Shown here piece after piece: positions 49,075 to 58,174 of a DNA stretch of 64,000 nt. The stretch lies in contig CALCUE010000006.1 in assembly GCA_937906945.1 (NCBI GenBank), positions 1 through 64,000 of the forward strand, given 5' to 3'. The DNA comes from an uncultured Clostridia bacterium (lineage in GTDB: Bacteria; Bacillota; Clostridia; Oscillospirales; Ruminococcaceae). The notes below the pieces were generated by a model. The model was not told the origin of the DNA, did no database searches, and saw only the letters and a program-made list of their open reading frames with translations. The translations under genes and the position numbers were made by a program. Numbering within the stretch: the stretch's first letter is position 1; every line of letters begins with the position of its first letter.

Positions 49075-49761
49075 ATGAACGAAGAATGTCTCATCTGCAA
49101 AGCGCCTCTTGTCTATCTCAGCGAGGACGAACCCATGGAATGTTTCTTTTGCCACAAAAAGGAACTCAGCAAGACCCGCTGTGAAAACGGCCACTACGTC
49201 TGTAACGACTGTCACACCAAAGGGCTGGACACGATTCTCGGCGTCTGCCTTGCCGAATCGTCCAAAGATCCGGTCCATATCCTCAAAGAAATGATGAAAC
49301 TGCCCTTTTGCCATATGCACGGACCGGAGCACCACGTCATGGTCGGCGCCGCTTTGCTGACCGCCTGCCATAACGCCGGTGCCGATTTCGATCTGGCGAA
49401 AGCCCTTACCGAAATGCAAAACCGTGGCCGCCAGATACCCGGCGGTGCCTGTGGCTTTTGGGGTGCCTGTGGCGCCGGGATCAGTTCCGGCATCGCCGTC
49501 TCCATCCTTTCCGGCTCCACTCCGCTGAAAGAAAAAGAATGGGGTCTTTCCAACCAGATGACCTCCCTTTCTCTGTCCCGGATCGGCGAGATCGGCGGTC
49601 CCCGCTGCTGCAAGCGGGATTCGTTCCTTTCCATTCTGGCCGCCACGGAATTCCTCCGTGAAAATTTCGGGATCGAACTGGAAACCTCAAAGATCACCTG
49701 TGAGTTCTACCCGCTCAACAACCAATGTATCCAAAAGCGCTGTCCGTTCCATCCCGTTTAA
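49075..49761 (+). CDS. DUF5714 cysteine-rich protein
   Basis: A 228-residue protein with an N-terminal zinc-ribbon-like segment (CLICKAPLVYL ... CFFCHKKE, CENGHYVCNDCH) and a main domain containing HGPEHHVMVGAALLTA, RQIPGGACGFWGACGAG and RCCKRDSFLSI, ending NNQCIQKRCPFHP. Cysteine and histidine content implies metal binding. It matches the DUF5714 family, also found in methanogens and clostridia, whose role I do not know. ATG at 49075 after GAAAGGAG, likely cotranscribed with the membrane protein before it. Confidence 0.85.
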   Translation: MNEECLICKAPLVYLSEDEPMECFFCHKKELSKTRCENGHYVCNDCHTKGLDTILGVCLAESSKDPVHILKEMMKLPFCHMHGPEHHVMVGAALLTACHNAGADFDLAKALTEMQNRGRQIPGGACGFWGACGAGISSGIAVSILSGSTPLKEKEWGLSNQMTSLSLSRIGEIGGPRCCKRDSFLSILAATEFLRENFGIELETSKITCEFYPLNNQCIQKRCPFHPV

Positions 49762-49958
49762 CTTAAAATCGTTTTCCTCAATGAACATCGTACGGCTTTT
49801 ATGGAGGTAGCCAATCCGAACTCGTCAAAAACAACACTCTATTTATGGCAAAACAGATCATGTTATGTCTCATTGACGAAAAACAGACATTTGCTCACTT
49901 TATGTCCTGTTTTTTACCGGTCGGATCCGGTATGATTCTCTTGAAAGGAGGTCAAAAA

Positions 49959-50462
49959 ATGGACCAGATCAAAATCGGATATTTTATCAGAGATTTGCGC
50001 AAAGAAAAGAATCTGACGCAGGAGGAACTCGCGGAGCATTTCAGCGTGGCAAGACGCACCGTATCCCGATGGGAGACGGGCGTCAATATGCCGGATCTTA
50101 GCATCCTGGTGGAAATGACCGATTATTTCAACGTGGATTTAAGAGAACTTTTTGACGGAGAAAGGAAAAGTGAGAAAATGGACAAAGAATTAAAGGATAC
50201 CGTAAGGAAAACCGCCGAATACAGCAACGCGGAAAAAGCGAAGCTGGCGAAAGCGACCCTCGTTTACTTTATTGCAGGGATCATCGCCCTCATCGCCAAT
50301 CAGATACTTTCTTTTTGGGAGTTACCAAAGACATTCTGGATCGGTTTTGCTAAGGGCGGAACAGCAGGACTCGCCTTTCTTGCCATGATGATGGGTGTCC
50401 TCTACATAACAGGAAACCTCAGCAAAATACAGGAAGCGAAAAAAAGACTGCTTTCTAAATAA
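49959..50462 (+). CDS. XRE-family transcriptional regulator with membrane segments
   Basis: A 167-residue protein. Residues 1-63 are a Cro/C1-type helix-turn-helix (FIRDLRKEKNLTQEELAEHF, SVARRTVSRWETG, YFNVDLRELFDGE). The C-terminal half has two hydrophobic helices (~100-118 and ~130-150). Membrane-tethered XRE proteins of this type are frequent in Clostridia. The ATG at 49959 is set by AAAGGAGG; an upstream in-frame start lacks one. It and its 197-base upstream gap are more AT-rich than neighbours, suggesting later arrival. Target genes are unknown. Confidence 0.85.
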   Translation: MDQIKIGYFIRDLRKEKNLTQEELAEHFSVARRTVSRWETGVNMPDLSILVEMTDYFNVDLRELFDGERKSEKMDKELKDTVRKTAEYSNAEKAKLAKATLVYFIAGIIALIANQILSFWELPKTFWIGFAKGGTAGLAFLAMMMGVLYITGNLSKIQEAKKRLLSK

Positions 50463-50511
50463 CCCCTCGGTGAGCGTTATCATCAAGTTGAAACTTGTGA
50501 AACAAAGAATT

Positions 50512-50548
50512 ACCCGTTGAAGAGAAAAAATTTCTCTTCGACGGGTTT
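50512..50548 (+). terminator. Terminator after the XRE regulator gene
   Basis: ACCCGT and ACGGGT outer arms continue into GAAGAGAAA/TTTCTCTTC inner arms with one mismatch, followed by TTTTG. Confidence 0.85.
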
Positions 50549-50654
50549 TGTTATATCACAAAATACCCTTGTAAAGCACCGACCTTTCGAAAAGGTCTTT
50601 TTTTCTTTCTCCCGGAATATACTTTCGCGATCAACTATCTGGGAGGAAACTGAA

Positions 50655-51608
50655 ATGACGGACTATTTGCCGGAAGGCAGCCGAATCGAAACTTCGGCCA
50701 ATAAAAACGCCCTCCAAAGCGCCGCGGCGCTTCAGGAGGCCTATCGGAGCGGAACGATCCTGGAAGCGAGAGCCACCGTCTGTTCCGCGGAGCATGATCT
50801 GATCTTTGACCTCGGCGGTGTACGCGGCGTCATTCCCCGTACGGAAGGCGCTCTCGGGATCGAGAACGGCGAGACCCGTGACATCGCCATTATTTCCCGT
50901 GTCAACAAGCCGGTCTGTTTTCGGATCACCGGCTTTTCTCACGACCAAAGCGGTCGCCTGACCGCTCTTTGTTCCCGTCGGGCCGTTCAGGAGGAATGTA
51001 CCGCGCGGTATCTGAACACTCTGCGTCCCGGCGACGTTATTCCGGCGGTGGTCACCCACCTGGAGACCTTCGGCTGTTTTGCCGACATCGGCTGCGGAAT
51101 CTCGTCCCTTCTGCCCATCGACAACATCAGCGTATCCCGTATCCATCATCCGTCCGACCGTTTTCACCCCGGTCAGGCCATTCGGGTCATCGTGTCCGGA
51201 CGGGACAGCGCCGGGCGGCTTTCCCTCACCCATAAAGAGCTTCTCGGCACCTGGGAGGAAAACGCCGCCGAGTTTGAACCGGGCGAGACCGTCGCCGGGA
51301 TCATCCGTTCCGTGGAGGAATACGGCGTTTTTGTCGAACTGACGCCGAACCTGGCCGGTCTGGCCGAACCGTCCCCCGACCTTCATCCCGGTCAGCAGGC
51401 TTCCGTCTATATAAAAAGCCTGATCCCCGAAAAAATGAAGATCAAGCTTATCCTTGTGGACGCGTTCGACGGAGAAATCGTCCCGCCGCCGCTTCATTAC
51501 TATTTTGAGAAAAACCATCTGGACGCCTGGCAATATTCACCGGCCTCATGTCCCAAACAGATCGCCACCCAATTCAGCCGAGAAGGATCCGCCCCGTTTC
51601 TTCCGTAA
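50655..51608 (+). CDS. S1-domain RNA-binding protein
   Basis: A 317-residue protein with several OB-fold S1-type repeats: a divergent first (~30-100, DLGGVRGVIPRTEG), a second (~118-188, LRPGDVIPAVVTHLETFGCF) and a third (~205-265, FEPGETVAGIIRSVEEYGVF). It resembles clostridial relatives of ribosomal protein S1 that bind mRNA. The ATG at 50655 is chosen because GGGAGG precedes it; the reading extends upstream across a terminator otherwise. Its 3' end overlaps the convergent glucosaminidase gene by 35 bases. Confidence 0.88.
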   Translation: MTDYLPEGSRIETSANKNALQSAAALQEAYRSGTILEARATVCSAEHDLIFDLGGVRGVIPRTEGALGIENGETRDIAIISRVNKPVCFRITGFSHDQSGRLTALCSRRAVQEECTARYLNTLRPGDVIPAVVTHLETFGCFADIGCGISSLLPIDNISVSRIHHPSDRFHPGQAIRVIVSGRDSAGRLSLTHKELLGTWEENAAEFEPGETVAGIIRSVEEYGVFVELTPNLAGLAEPSPDLHPGQQASVYIKSLIPEKMKIKLILVDAFDGEIVPPPLHYYFEKNHLDAWQYSPASCPKQIATQFSREGSAPFLP

Positions 51609-52116
51609 GTGGCTCCCAAGCGCCGTTTTCCTGTCGGAAGATCTCCGCTTTTTCGGAGATCGAGGCCATGATGGCGGAAACCTTTCGCTCCCAAAGCTTC
51701 GAGCCGTTATAGGAGCGGTTGACCGCCGCCACCGAAACGCCGTGGTAATACTTCCCGACTGGCGAAAGATAATACTCGGCGATTTTGGACGCCACAAAGT
51801 CAACGCCCTCCTCCGGGGAGGAAAAGCTCTTTTTCCCCCAACCGAAAAAGTTGTTTTCCCTAAAGCAGCAGCGTCCCCAACCCGATTCCCAGGCCGCGAT
51901 TCCTGCGAGGAAAACCGCGTTGACGCCGTATTTTTCTTCCGCGGCGACAAAGTACGCCGCCAGTTTCGGAAGTTCTCCTTGTAGTCCTTCGGCCAGTTCT
52001 TCCGCCGTATAGCCGCTTTTTTCCGTTACGTCGCCGGAAAAATCCAGTGCTCTCGCCGAAACCGGCGCTGTCAATAGCCAAACCGCCGCTAACGCGGCGC
52101 AAATCCATTTTTTCAT
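51574..52116 (-). CDS. Secreted glucosaminidase-domain protein
   Basis: A 180-residue protein with a signal peptide (MKKWICAALAAVWLLTAPVS, cleavage near ARA) and a glucosaminidase (GH73-type) domain: AGIAAWESGWGR (catalytic Glu), NNFFGWGKKSFSS and AVNRSYNGSKLW. It would hydrolyse N-acetylglucosaminyl bonds of peptidoglycan, possibly in spore or cell-wall remodelling given the dpa genes next door. The final ~12 codons overlap the S1 protein gene on the other strand. ATG at 52114-52116. Confidence 0.87.
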   Translation of the reverse strand: MKKWICAALAAVWLLTAPVSARALDFSGDVTEKSGYTAEELAEGLQGELPKLAAYFVAAEEKYGVNAVFLAGIAAWESGWGRCCFRENNFFGWGKKSFSSPEEGVDFVASKIAEYYLSPVGKYYHGVSVAAVNRSYNGSKLWERKVSAIMASISEKAEIFRQENGAWEPLTEETGRILLG

Positions 52117-52172
52117 AAAACTCCGTTCCTTTCTTAACCGCAGTATGGGAAAAGAACGGAGCTTTTATGCAA

Positions 52173-52751
52173 TCAGAGAAAAATCGGCTGTGCCTGTGTC
52201 CCCAAAAGCGCCTTCTGAATGGCTTCGTCGCTTTTTGTGAAGTCCGCCACGACGGACCGGGGCTTTCCTTCCGGGAAATCCTGCCACATCGGAACAAAAT
52301 AGAGGTTCCGGGCGTTAAGAAGGGTACCGATATTCCGGGCGGAAGCGCCGAGGGCGTCGTTAGTCGAAACGGCGAGCACAACCGGTTTTCCGTTTCGAAG
52401 ATGGGCTTTGGCCGCCATGGTGACGGCGGTATCGGTGATACCGTTGGCCAGTTTTCCCAGCGTGTTTCCGGTACAAGGCTCGATCAGAAGAACGTCCAGA
52501 AGGCTTTTTGGCCCGATGGGTTCCGCGTCACGGATGCTCGTGATCGGTTCCTTTCCTGTGATAACACGGATTCGCTCCAGAAAATCCGCCGCTTTTCCAA
52601 ACCTTGTGTCCGTCGAAGCCGCTCCCTCGGATATAATCGGCGTGATATCATAGGTGTGGGAGAGGATCTCCATTTCCTCCAACACCTTCTTAAATGTGCA
52701 AAATGAGCCGCAAAGGGCAAAACCCAGCCGGATTTTTTCCGCCATGCTCAT
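52173..52751 (-). CDS. dpaB: Dipicolinate synthase subunit B
   Basis: A 192-residue flavoprotein-fold subunit (SpoVFB) of dipicolinate synthase. MAEKIRLGFALCGSFCTFKK at the start, LLIEPCTGNTLGKLANGITD (~88-107) and VLAVSTNDALGASARNIG (~125-142) match it. The start ATG overlaps the dpaA stop as ATGA, the tight coupling typical of this pair; a second ATG two codons on is also possible. The product goes with DpaA to make dipicolinic acid for the spore core. Confidence 0.95.
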   Translation of the reverse strand: MSMAEKIRLGFALCGSFCTFKKVLEEMEILSHTYDITPIISEGAASTDTRFGKAADFLERIRVITGKEPITSIRDAEPIGPKSLLDVLLIEPCTGNTLGKLANGITDTAVTMAAKAHLRNGKPVVLAVSTNDALGASARNIGTLLNARNLYFVPMWQDFPEGKPRSVVADFTKSDEAIQKALLGTQAQPIFL

Positions 52752-53614
52752 TCCTCCCTCTCTTTCAAAATATGGAGCACCGTTTCATAGACAATGGTCC
52801 CGGCGGTCTTTGGCGCGAATTTTCCCGGCAGCCCAAGGGCTTTTCTGGCCTCGATCCCAAGCTCTTCGGCTGCCTCAAAATCCACACCGCCCGGCGCGGA
52901 AGCCAAATCTATTAAAACGGCGTCCTTTTGCAGAAGCTCCAGTTCCTCTTTGCCGAGCACCAAAGCCGGAACGGTGTTGAACACCGCCCGGAAATCGCCC
53001 AACTTTTTCCGAAGAGAGCGAAACTCCAGCGGCGTTCCGCCCTCGGAACGGATCCACGCCAGGTCGGAAAAGCGCCGTGCCGCTACGGTGACGTCGGCGT
53101 CCAGCGCCTTGAGCATGGCGAGAAGAAGTCGCCCGATCCGTCCGTGCCCCAAAACGAGCACCGGCGTCTCCCGGATGCTTTCTTCCAAAAGCTCCAGCGC
53201 GAGCGCCACCGCCGCTTCCGCTGTCAGCGAGGCGTTTCGCACCGTAAATTCCTCCCGCTCGTAATAATCCACCACCGTGATCCCGTGTTCCCGGCAAAAG
53301 TCTTTTTCCTCTTTCGCGATCTTTCCGCCGATGAGCACCGTTTCCGGCTTCAGCTTTTCCAAAAGCGTCCGAAGCGGGATCTTTTCCTCATAAAAAGGCG
53401 CCGTCAGAAAGCCTTCGCTATCGGAAGCCGGAAGGGGCAGAATGACCGTATCAAAAGCGGCGCTTTCCGTACAATCTCCGCTTATTGTCACCTTTGGTGA
53501 AAGCTCTTTCGTCGTCAACGCGAATGCCGTCACCGAAAATCCGTCGGCGGCCAACATATTGGCGAGATAGACGGCCCGAAGGTCGCCGCCCGCTATATAA
53601 AATGAATGGTTCAT
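52748..53614 (-). CDS. dpaA: Dipicolinate synthase subunit A
   Basis: A 288-residue NAD(P)-dependent subunit (SpoVFA) of dipicolinate synthase, which converts dihydroxy-tetrahydrodipicolinate to dipicolinate in the mother cell. The N-terminal half begins SFYIAGGDLRAVYLANMLAA; the Rossmann loop is VLVLGHGRIGRLLLAML (~153-169). ATG at 53612-53614 after GGAGGAGG. The gene shows the organism can make endospores. It faces a small membrane protein gene across a gap with matched CATAGAAT boxes. Confidence 0.95.
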   Translation of the reverse strand: MNHSFYIAGGDLRAVYLANMLAADGFSVTAFALTTKELSPKVTISGDCTESAAFDTVILPLPASDSEGFLTAPFYEEKIPLRTLLEKLKPETVLIGGKIAKEEKDFCREHGITVVDYYEREEFTVRNASLTAEAAVALALELLEESIRETPVLVLGHGRIGRLLLAMLKALDADVTVAARRFSDLAWIRSEGGTPLEFRSLRKKLGDFRAVFNTVPALVLGKEELELLQKDAVLIDLASAPGGVDFEAAEELGIEARKALGLPGKFAPKTAGTIVYETVLHILKEREE

Positions 53615-53646
53615 CTCTATCGGAAACCTCCTCCGTTTTCAATGCT

Positions 53647-53712
53647 CCATTCTATGAGCGCCCCGTTCTTTCTGCCACAAGGAACCACCGACGGGCTTTT
53701 TCCATAGAATGG
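53647..53712. promoter_or_regulatory. Divergent pair of CATAGAAT boxes, candidate late-sporulation promoters
   Basis: CATAGAAT reads toward dpaA at 53649-53656 (minus) and toward the small membrane gene at 53703-53710 (plus), as part of a 10-bp inverted repeat CCATTCTATG. They resemble -10 elements of mother-cell sigma factors (CATAnnnT). On the plus strand ACC lies 16 bases upstream, as for sigma-K; the minus side lacks a clear -35. Confidence 0.4.
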
Positions 53713-53731
53713 GGCAAAAGGAGGTAGTTTT

Positions 53732-54091
53732 ATGGTTTTCGACATTTTCGCCGTCCTTGTCCTCACGTTTTTTTCCGCTCTCGGCATGGTCGCTCTTTCC
53801 GATTGGCTTCTTTTGCACAGTCATGGCAAAAAATTCGAGCGAAAAATCTTCGTGATCGCCCGGGTGGACTCCCTGCCTGTTGCCGATCTGGAAGACGGTC
53901 TGCGGCGGCTTCTGGCCGAAACGGATTTTCCCCATCGTTTTCTTCTGCTCGATGGACAAAACGCTTCGCCTGAAGCTTCTGTTCTCTGCCGGAATCTGGA
54001 AAAGCGCTTTGACTGTCTCTTCTTTTCCGATGAAAAAGAATTGTGCGGTTTTCTTGTTTCCGGTTTACATCCCAAAGGAAAAGAAGTATAA
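53732..54091 (+). CDS. Small membrane-anchored hypothetical protein
   Basis: A 119-residue protein with an N-terminal transmembrane helix (~3-25, FDIFAVLVLTFFSALGMVAL) and a cytoplasmic alpha/beta domain (~36-115: KIFVIARVDSLPVADLEDGL, FLLLDGQNAS). The soluble part looks like a small Rossmann-type or glycosyltransferase-like half, but I recognise no family. ATG at 53732 after AAAGGAGG. Its start region has a sporulation-type -10 box shared in mirror image with dpaA, so mother-cell expression is possible. recD2 follows after 37 bases. Confidence 0.7.
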   Translation: MVFDIFAVLVLTFFSALGMVALSDWLLLHSHGKKFERKIFVIARVDSLPVADLEDGLRRLLAETDFPHRFLLLDGQNASPEASVLCRNLEKRFDCLFFSDEKELCGFLVSGLHPKGKEV

Positions 54092-54128
54092 TAAAATATT
54101 ATAGCGGTTAAGAAAGGGGGCAAACACC

Positions 54129-56363
54129 ATGACGGAACCGATGGAAAAGCAGGAACCAGAACAAGTAAAAGGGACCGTTGACAGCGTTGTCTGTTATAAG
54201 CCGGAAACCGGTTTTGTGGTCTTCGCCCTCGATCATGAAGGAGAACTGGTCACCGTTGTCGGGGAACTGGGCGCCGTGGAAGCGGGGGAAGAAGTCACCC
54301 TCACCGGCCAGTTTGTCTCCCATCCGACCTATGGCAGTCAGTTCCGGGCGCAGGTCTGTGAACGGCGGCTGCCCGCCTCGGTCAGCGCTGTCCGCAAATA
54401 TCTGGCCGGTGGATCGTTCAAAGGCGTCGGTCCGGCTGTCGCCAAACGGATCGTGGACGCCTTCGGGGAATACACCCTCGACGTCATGGAAAACGACCCC
54501 ATTCAGCTGGCCAAAGTGAAAGGCGTCTCCGAAAAACTGGCTCTTGAAATCTCCGAGGAATTCAAGCGGGCCTTCGGTGCCCGAAAGGTGATGACCTCTC
54601 TCCAAAATCTCGGTCTTCCGGCGGCCATCGCCGTTCGTGCCTGGAAAAAATGGGGCGTTTCCGCCACCGATTTCATCACCGAAAACCCTTATCTGCTCTG
54701 TGAAAGCGACATTGGCGTCGATTTTTCCGAAGCGGACGCCATTTTTACCAAACGGGGCGCTAAAGATGATTTCCGTCGCCTGAAAGCCGGCTTAAAATTC
54801 GTTCTTCTCCACAATCTGGATAACGGCCATACCTGCCTTCCGGAGGAAAGCCTTCTGGCGGCTACCGCCGGCCTTTTGGGGGAAAGCGACGCTTTGCCCG
54901 AAGCGTTGGACGAGCTCATTGAAAAAGAGGAATTGGACGAATATGACCGGAACGGACGCCGGTTTCTTTATCTTCCGGACCTTTTTCTGGCGGAAACCAC
55001 CGCCGCCGGTCGCCTTCGTCTGATGCTTCACGGTGACATGGGCGGAAACGACGCCTCGCTGGACCGTTCCATTCTTCTTTTGGAAGAGGAACTGGAAATC
55101 CAATATGACGACCTTCAAAAAAAAGCCTTAAAACAGGCCGTCCAGAACCACGTCTTTGTCCTCACCGGCGGTCCCGGTACCGGCAAAACGACCACCCTCA
55201 ACGCTCTTATCCGCCTTTTGGAGGAGCAGGGCGACGAAGTCCTTTTGGCCGCTCCCACCGGACGAGCCGCCAAACGGCTTTCCGAACTGACCGGCCACGA
55301 GGCGAAAACTATCCACCGCCTTTTGGAGGTGGACTATTCCTCCGACGAACGGCACCCGCTCTTTCGGAAAAACGAAAAGAATACGCTCAAATGCGACACT
55401 CTCATCATCGACGAAATGTCCATGGTCGATACCATGCTCTTCGATTCGGTCCTTCGGGCTCTTCGCTTTTCCTGCCGCCTTATCATGGTCGGTGACTCCG
55501 ACCAGCTTCCGTCCGTCGGTGCCGGAAACGTCCTGCACGACCTTTTGAAAGCCGATCTGCTTCCGTCGGTGCGCCTTGATACCATTTTCCGTCAGGCCGC
55601 CGAAAGCCGCATTGTCACCAACGCCCACGATATCGTGAACGGCGAATACCCCTATCTGGAGGACCGGGACAACGACTTTTTCTTTCTTCCGCGCCAAAAC
55701 GATGCCGATTGCGCCAAAACCGTCATCCAGCTCTGCGCTTCCCGTCTTCCGAAGGCTTACGATCTTTCGCCTCTTTGGGATATCCAGGTGCTCTGTCCCG
55801 GAAAGCGGGGCGAATCCGGGACCTGGAATCTTAACATCGAATTGCAGAAGAAGCTGAACCCACCGGACAAAAACAAAAAAGAATTTCACCAAAACGGCCG
55901 TCTTTTCCGGGAAGGGGACAAGGTCATGCAGACCAAAAACGACTACGACATGACCTGGCAGAAGGACGACGGTGAAATGGGCCGGGGTGTTTTTAACGGC
56001 GACATCGGGATCATTGAGAAAATGGACCCCTCTCTTCGGATGATGGCTGTTCGTTTCGACGACCGCGTCGCCGATTACCCCTATGATTCCATCGGGGAAC
56101 TGGACCACGCCTACGCCATCACCGTCCACAAAAGTCAGGGCAGCGAGTTCGAGGCCGTCATCATCCCGCTCATGGAGATGAATTCCCGCCTTTGCTACCG
56201 CAACCTGCTTTATACCGCCGTCACAAGGGCCAAACGCCTTCTGATCCTGGTCGGAAGCAGCCGCACCATCATGGCGATGGTGGACAACAACCGAAAAAAC
56301 GGCCGTTTTACCAACCTTCGCTATATGTTGGAGGAAAACCGTCACGAGGAAACCACAAGCTGA
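54129..56363 (+). CDS. recD2: RecD2-like ATP-dependent helicase
   Basis: A 744-residue superfamily 1B 5'-3' DNA helicase. An N-terminal OB-like domain and helix-hairpin-helix (SFKGVGPAVAKRIV ~98-111) come first; the motor has Walker A LTGGPGTGKTTT (~343-354), DEMSMVD, GDSDQLPSVGAGN, AITVHKSQGSEF and LLYTAVTRAK. RecD2 acts without RecBC in DNA repair and fork processing. Length is typical. ATG at 54129 after AAGGGGG. It is followed by mreB and TraX genes at short distances. Confidence 0.95.
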   Translation: MTEPMEKQEPEQVKGTVDSVVCYKPETGFVVFALDHEGELVTVVGELGAVEAGEEVTLTGQFVSHPTYGSQFRAQVCERRLPASVSAVRKYLAGGSFKGVGPAVAKRIVDAFGEYTLDVMENDPIQLAKVKGVSEKLALEISEEFKRAFGARKVMTSLQNLGLPAAIAVRAWKKWGVSATDFITENPYLLCESDIGVDFSEADAIFTKRGAKDDFRRLKAGLKFVLLHNLDNGHTCLPEESLLAATAGLLGESDALPEALDELIEKEELDEYDRNGRRFLYLPDLFLAETTAAGRLRLMLHGDMGGNDASLDRSILLLEEELEIQYDDLQKKALKQAVQNHVFVLTGGPGTGKTTTLNALIRLLEEQGDEVLLAAPTGRAAKRLSELTGHEAKTIHRLLEVDYSSDERHPLFRKNEKNTLKCDTLIIDEMSMVDTMLFDSVLRALRFSCRLIMVGDSDQLPSVGAGNVLHDLLKADLLPSVRLDTIFRQAAESRIVTNAHDIVNGEYPYLEDRDNDFFFLPRQNDADCAKTVIQLCASRLPKAYDLSPLWDIQVLCPGKRGESGTWNLNIELQKKLNPPDKNKKEFHQNGRLFREGDKVMQTKNDYDMTWQKDDGEMGRGVFNGDIGIIEKMDPSLRMMAVRFDDRVADYPYDSIGELDHAYAITVHKSQGSEFEAVIIPLMEMNSRLCYRNLLYTAVTRAKRLLILVGSSRTIMAMVDNNRKNGRFTNLRYMLEENRHEETTS

Positions 56364-56411
56364 CTTTTTGTCCGCTTTTCTATAAGATTTGAAAAATCAG
56401 GGAGGAAAATT

Positions 56412-57420
<1,009 letters not shown>

Positions 57421-57428
<8 letters not shown>

Positions 57429-58158
57429 CGCGAAGAAGCCGGCTATCGCCGGCAATACGGACACCGGCCTTCTGAAGATCGTGGCCTTTATCACCATGCT
57501 GACCGACCATGCCGGCTATCTTTTCTTTCCGGAAGCCCTCTGGCTTCGCGCCATCGGGCGGATCGCCTTTCCGATCTTCTGCTACTGCCTTGTTTTCGGC
57601 TTTTTCCACACCCGGAACGTAAAAAAATATATGCTGCGGGTCCTCATCTTCGCCGTCGTTTCCCAACCATTCTATACACTGGCGTTCTATCCCGAAACGC
57701 TTTCCGTCCTTTTCGACCCCATCTATTACCATTCTCCAAGCGTTGTCTGGGTCATTTTTAAAGACGTTTTGCGTCTCAACGTCGGTTTCGAACTGCTTCT
57801 GGGACTTCTGGCGATCGACGGATTGGAAAACAAGAATTATTTTCTTGCCTCCATCGCTGTGGCCCTTTCCCTTTTCCAGACTTTTGAGTACGACCTTTAC
57901 GGAATGCTTCTCATCCTTGTCATCTATTTCACCCTGCGCCGTTCCAAAGCCATTTTCGGACTGGCTCTCGGCGGTTTCCTGCTTCTTGGTTTCATCAGCG
58001 GTTTCGGCGGCTCGTGGATCGAAGGATTTGCCATCCTCGCTCTACCCCTTCTGCTCTTTGATACCCATTCCAAAATCCGTATTCCCCGCCTTATTAACTA
58101 CGGGTTCTATCCGGTCCATATCATGCTTCTTTATTTCCTGACTCTGTTCTTGAAATAA
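57421..58158 (+). CDS. TraX family membrane protein
   Basis: A 245-residue integral membrane protein with about seven hydrophobic segments. LLKIVAFITMLTDHAGYLFF, WLRAIGRIAFPIFCYCLVFG and NYGFYPVHIMLLYFLTLFL match the TraX family, named for the F-pilin acetylase; chromosomal members in Firmicutes have unknown substrates, perhaps cell-surface acylation. The ATG at 57421 lies inside the last codons of mreB (8-base overlap), so translation is coupled. No conjugation genes are present. Confidence 0.88.
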
Positions 58159-58174
58159 AAGAAAGGACACAAAA

